A stretch of DNA of 64,000 nt from Alistipes ihumii AP11 (GTDB lineage: Bacteria; Bacteroidota; Bacteroidia; Bacteroidales; Rikenellaceae). Positions within the stretch are counted from its first letter, which is position 1, and every line of letters starts with the position of its first letter. The translations under genes and the position numbers were made by a program. The notes under the pieces are model-generated. The model saw only the letters and a program-made list of their open reading frames with translations. It did no database searches and had not been told where the DNA came from. Of this stretch, positions 63,601 to 64,000 are shown piece by piece. The DNA is taken from assembly GCF_025144665.1 (NCBI RefSeq), contig NZ_CP102294.1, positions 2,108,001 to 2,172,000 of the forward strand, in the 5' to 3' direction.

Positions 63601-64000
63601 AGCCCCAAGGTTCGTAATACGATGCGAACACCGTCACGTCCATGCCGCACAGCAGCTCGTAGTAATGCTTGTCGAAAATGCCGTCGTTGCCGTTCAGGTA
63701 CGACGGGACGAAGATCAGCTGCACGGGACAGGAGGGGTCCTGCAGCCGGGAGTTCTTGATCCGGCCGATGATCGGGTCCCACTCGGGAGCCGACAGATAG
63801 TGCGTCAGGTTGCGGATTACCGTCGGATCGATCGGCGAGCCGGGGTCTTTCAGATGCGCCTGAAGGTCCTTGCGCGGGCCGAGGTTGCCGGCCGGAACGG
63901 TCACGTAGGCCAGTACGGGCCTCGGCAGCGAGGCCGATTCGGAGAGTTTCAGCAGCGAGTCGACGAACACGTCGAGTCCCTTGTTCTTGAATTCGTACCG
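60671..64000 (-). CDS. Fusion of a GT3-like glycogen synthase C-terminal region and an alpha-glucan phosphorylase (partial)
   Basis: The frame is open through the window edge, so the N terminus is missing; 1,109 residues are visible. The first ~260 look like the end of a GT3 (eukaryotic-type) glycogen synthase: NLTHYLSAPEWDPIIGRIKN, then SYYEPWGYTPLESIA with the conserved E-x7-E pattern, and TTSLTGFGQW. From about residue 300 a short-type GT35 phosphorylase follows (NLWWSWTMGAHELFE, FSMEYGLHSSLKIYSGGLG, EASGTSGEKAVMNG with the pyridoxal-phosphate lysine, GWWVEGYKKGGGWMLP), ending with a small C-terminal beta domain. One polypeptide thus appears to combine glucan-building and glucan-releasing activities. 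It heads the glycogen cluster visible here. Confidence 0.88.
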   Translation of the reverse strand, partial: RYEFKNKGLDVFVDSLLKLSESASLPRPVLAYVTVPAGNLGPRKDLQAHLKDPGSPIDPTVIRNLTHYLSAPEWDPIIGRIKNSRLQDPSCPVQLIFVPSYLNGNDGIFDKHYYELLCGMDVTVFASYYEPWGYTPLESIAFSVPTITTSLTGFGQWVAEKLDEHKGVDVISRNDTNDSEVVEKISAVLARFSMMNAAEYDTYRASALEISKIALWENLIEFYYRAYDRALDRMNTRTHRAVYDGGGAFNEQINFVKQQLVPNTPTWRRLMVERKLPERLHPLEELSKNLWWSWTMGAHELFEYIDNDLWIRCEKNPINFLDKLKYPRLLALEKDEIFLGKMDAVHAQFKDYMKEKSHAKGPRIAYFSMEYGLHSSLKIYSGGLGILAGDYLKEASDKNVPMVAVGLLYRYGYFTQKLSASGEQEVSYEAQNFAKLPISPVRDAQGNWQSIQIAFPGRVVTARIWRCDVGRTELYLLDTDHDLNQSEDRSITYHLYGGDWENRLKQEMLLGIGGIRALNAMGIRQDVYHCNEGHAAFTGIERIRNLIHNDKLSFSEALEVVRSSSLFTTHTPVPAGHDAFPESMIRQYMSHYPDRLEITWDQFINLGKTNPNDPNEKFSMSFLACNLSQEVNGVSWLHGEVSKEILGGMWPGYFKDELHIGYVTNGVHFPTWCAANLKRLYAKYFGEGFRNKDYRIAAWQKVHDITDRELWDARLVLKNKLIDHIRKRVSDPKQFRFDSPRQMIRIQESLRPDVLTIGFARRFATYKRANLLFTNLDRLDSIVNNPERPVQFIFAGKAHPNDKPGQDLIKRIVEVAAMPQFTGKIIFLQNYDMELARRMVQGVDVWLNTPTRPLEASGTSGEKAVMNGVLQFSVLDGWWVEGYKKGGGWMLPMERTFENQDFQNEMDAELIYNTIEEEIAPLYYRRDENNVPHDWVESIKVCVADIAANFTTNRMLNDYEERFYRKLHERHERMVAEDFRMAREIAAWKRRVSSAWDKVHVVNTEQFNMDKEAILIGHGYDVEVVVDIDGLRPEDIGVEMILADQITDNKNVRVIAKRELTFVRQDGSRAFYSVRSTPESTGSFDMAIRVFPKNDKLPHRMDFALVKWA

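Noticed and set aside
1-64000. tRNA or rRNA genes
   Set aside because: Reading the intergenic gaps on both strands I found no cloverleaf with a T-loop GTTCGA-type motif or rRNA-like sequence.

Overview
The window looks like a chromosomal segment of a Bacteroidota (Bacteroidetes) gut-type bacterium, most likely in or near Alistipes/Rikenellaceae. The reasons are promoter boxes of the TTTG-N20-TANNTTTG type, few Shine-Dalgarno sites, RHS proteins of the DUF6443 type, a type III glutamine synthetase, a DUF4136 lipoprotein, and a GT3-like/GT35 glucan enzyme fusion beside GH57, GT4 and debranching genes. The genus is an inference from gene content. Most of the window is GC-rich; the RHS tips, their small partner genes and two intergenic stretches are visibly AT-rich.

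Region 1 (1-14.1 kb, + strand) is the accessory part. After a partial gene and a GspF-type inner-membrane secretion protein come two exported RHS/YD-repeat proteins. The second (5025-8834) ends in a JAB/JAMM-like metallopeptidase tip and is followed by a small exported protein, probably its immunity partner. Downstream lie two headless copies of the 3' part of the same RHS core (9494-11805 and 12490-13291). The first carries a different JAMM-like tip with its own exported partner; the second is frameshifted and truncated. Hairpin terminators separate the modules, and a broken IS1-type transposase closes the array. This looks like a reservoir of spare toxin tips that could recombine onto the expressed RHS gene.

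Region 2 (14.7-25.5 kb, + strand) is a nitrogen-assimilation cluster: TorF-like outer-membrane protein, PII, Amt, AsnA, type III glutamine synthetase and glutamate synthase large subunit. A 1.8-kb stretch without convincing genes follows, ending in a 20-bp perfect hairpin terminator.

Region 3 (27.3-37.7 kb) holds a sialate O-acetylesterase, a hybrid histidine kinase facing a sigma-54-type response regulator tail to tail, two paralogous PepSY-like secreted proteins, a K+/H+ antiporter, a DUF4136 lipoprotein and an outer-membrane barrel.

Region 4 (37.7-50.9 kb) has surface-polysaccharide genes (UDP-sugar dehydrogenase, WecA-like transferase, SLBB/Wza-like export protein), then pgk, kbl, an Lrp regulator, queD, polA and an outer-membrane barrel with a very clear promoter.

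Region 5 (51-64 kb, - strand) has an esterase; a compact operon of a thioredoxin-fold lipoprotein lacking CxxC, lpxH, thyA and folA; and a glycogen cluster (GT3-like/GT35 fusion running off the window end, debranching enzyme, GT4 glycogen synthase-like enzyme, GH57).
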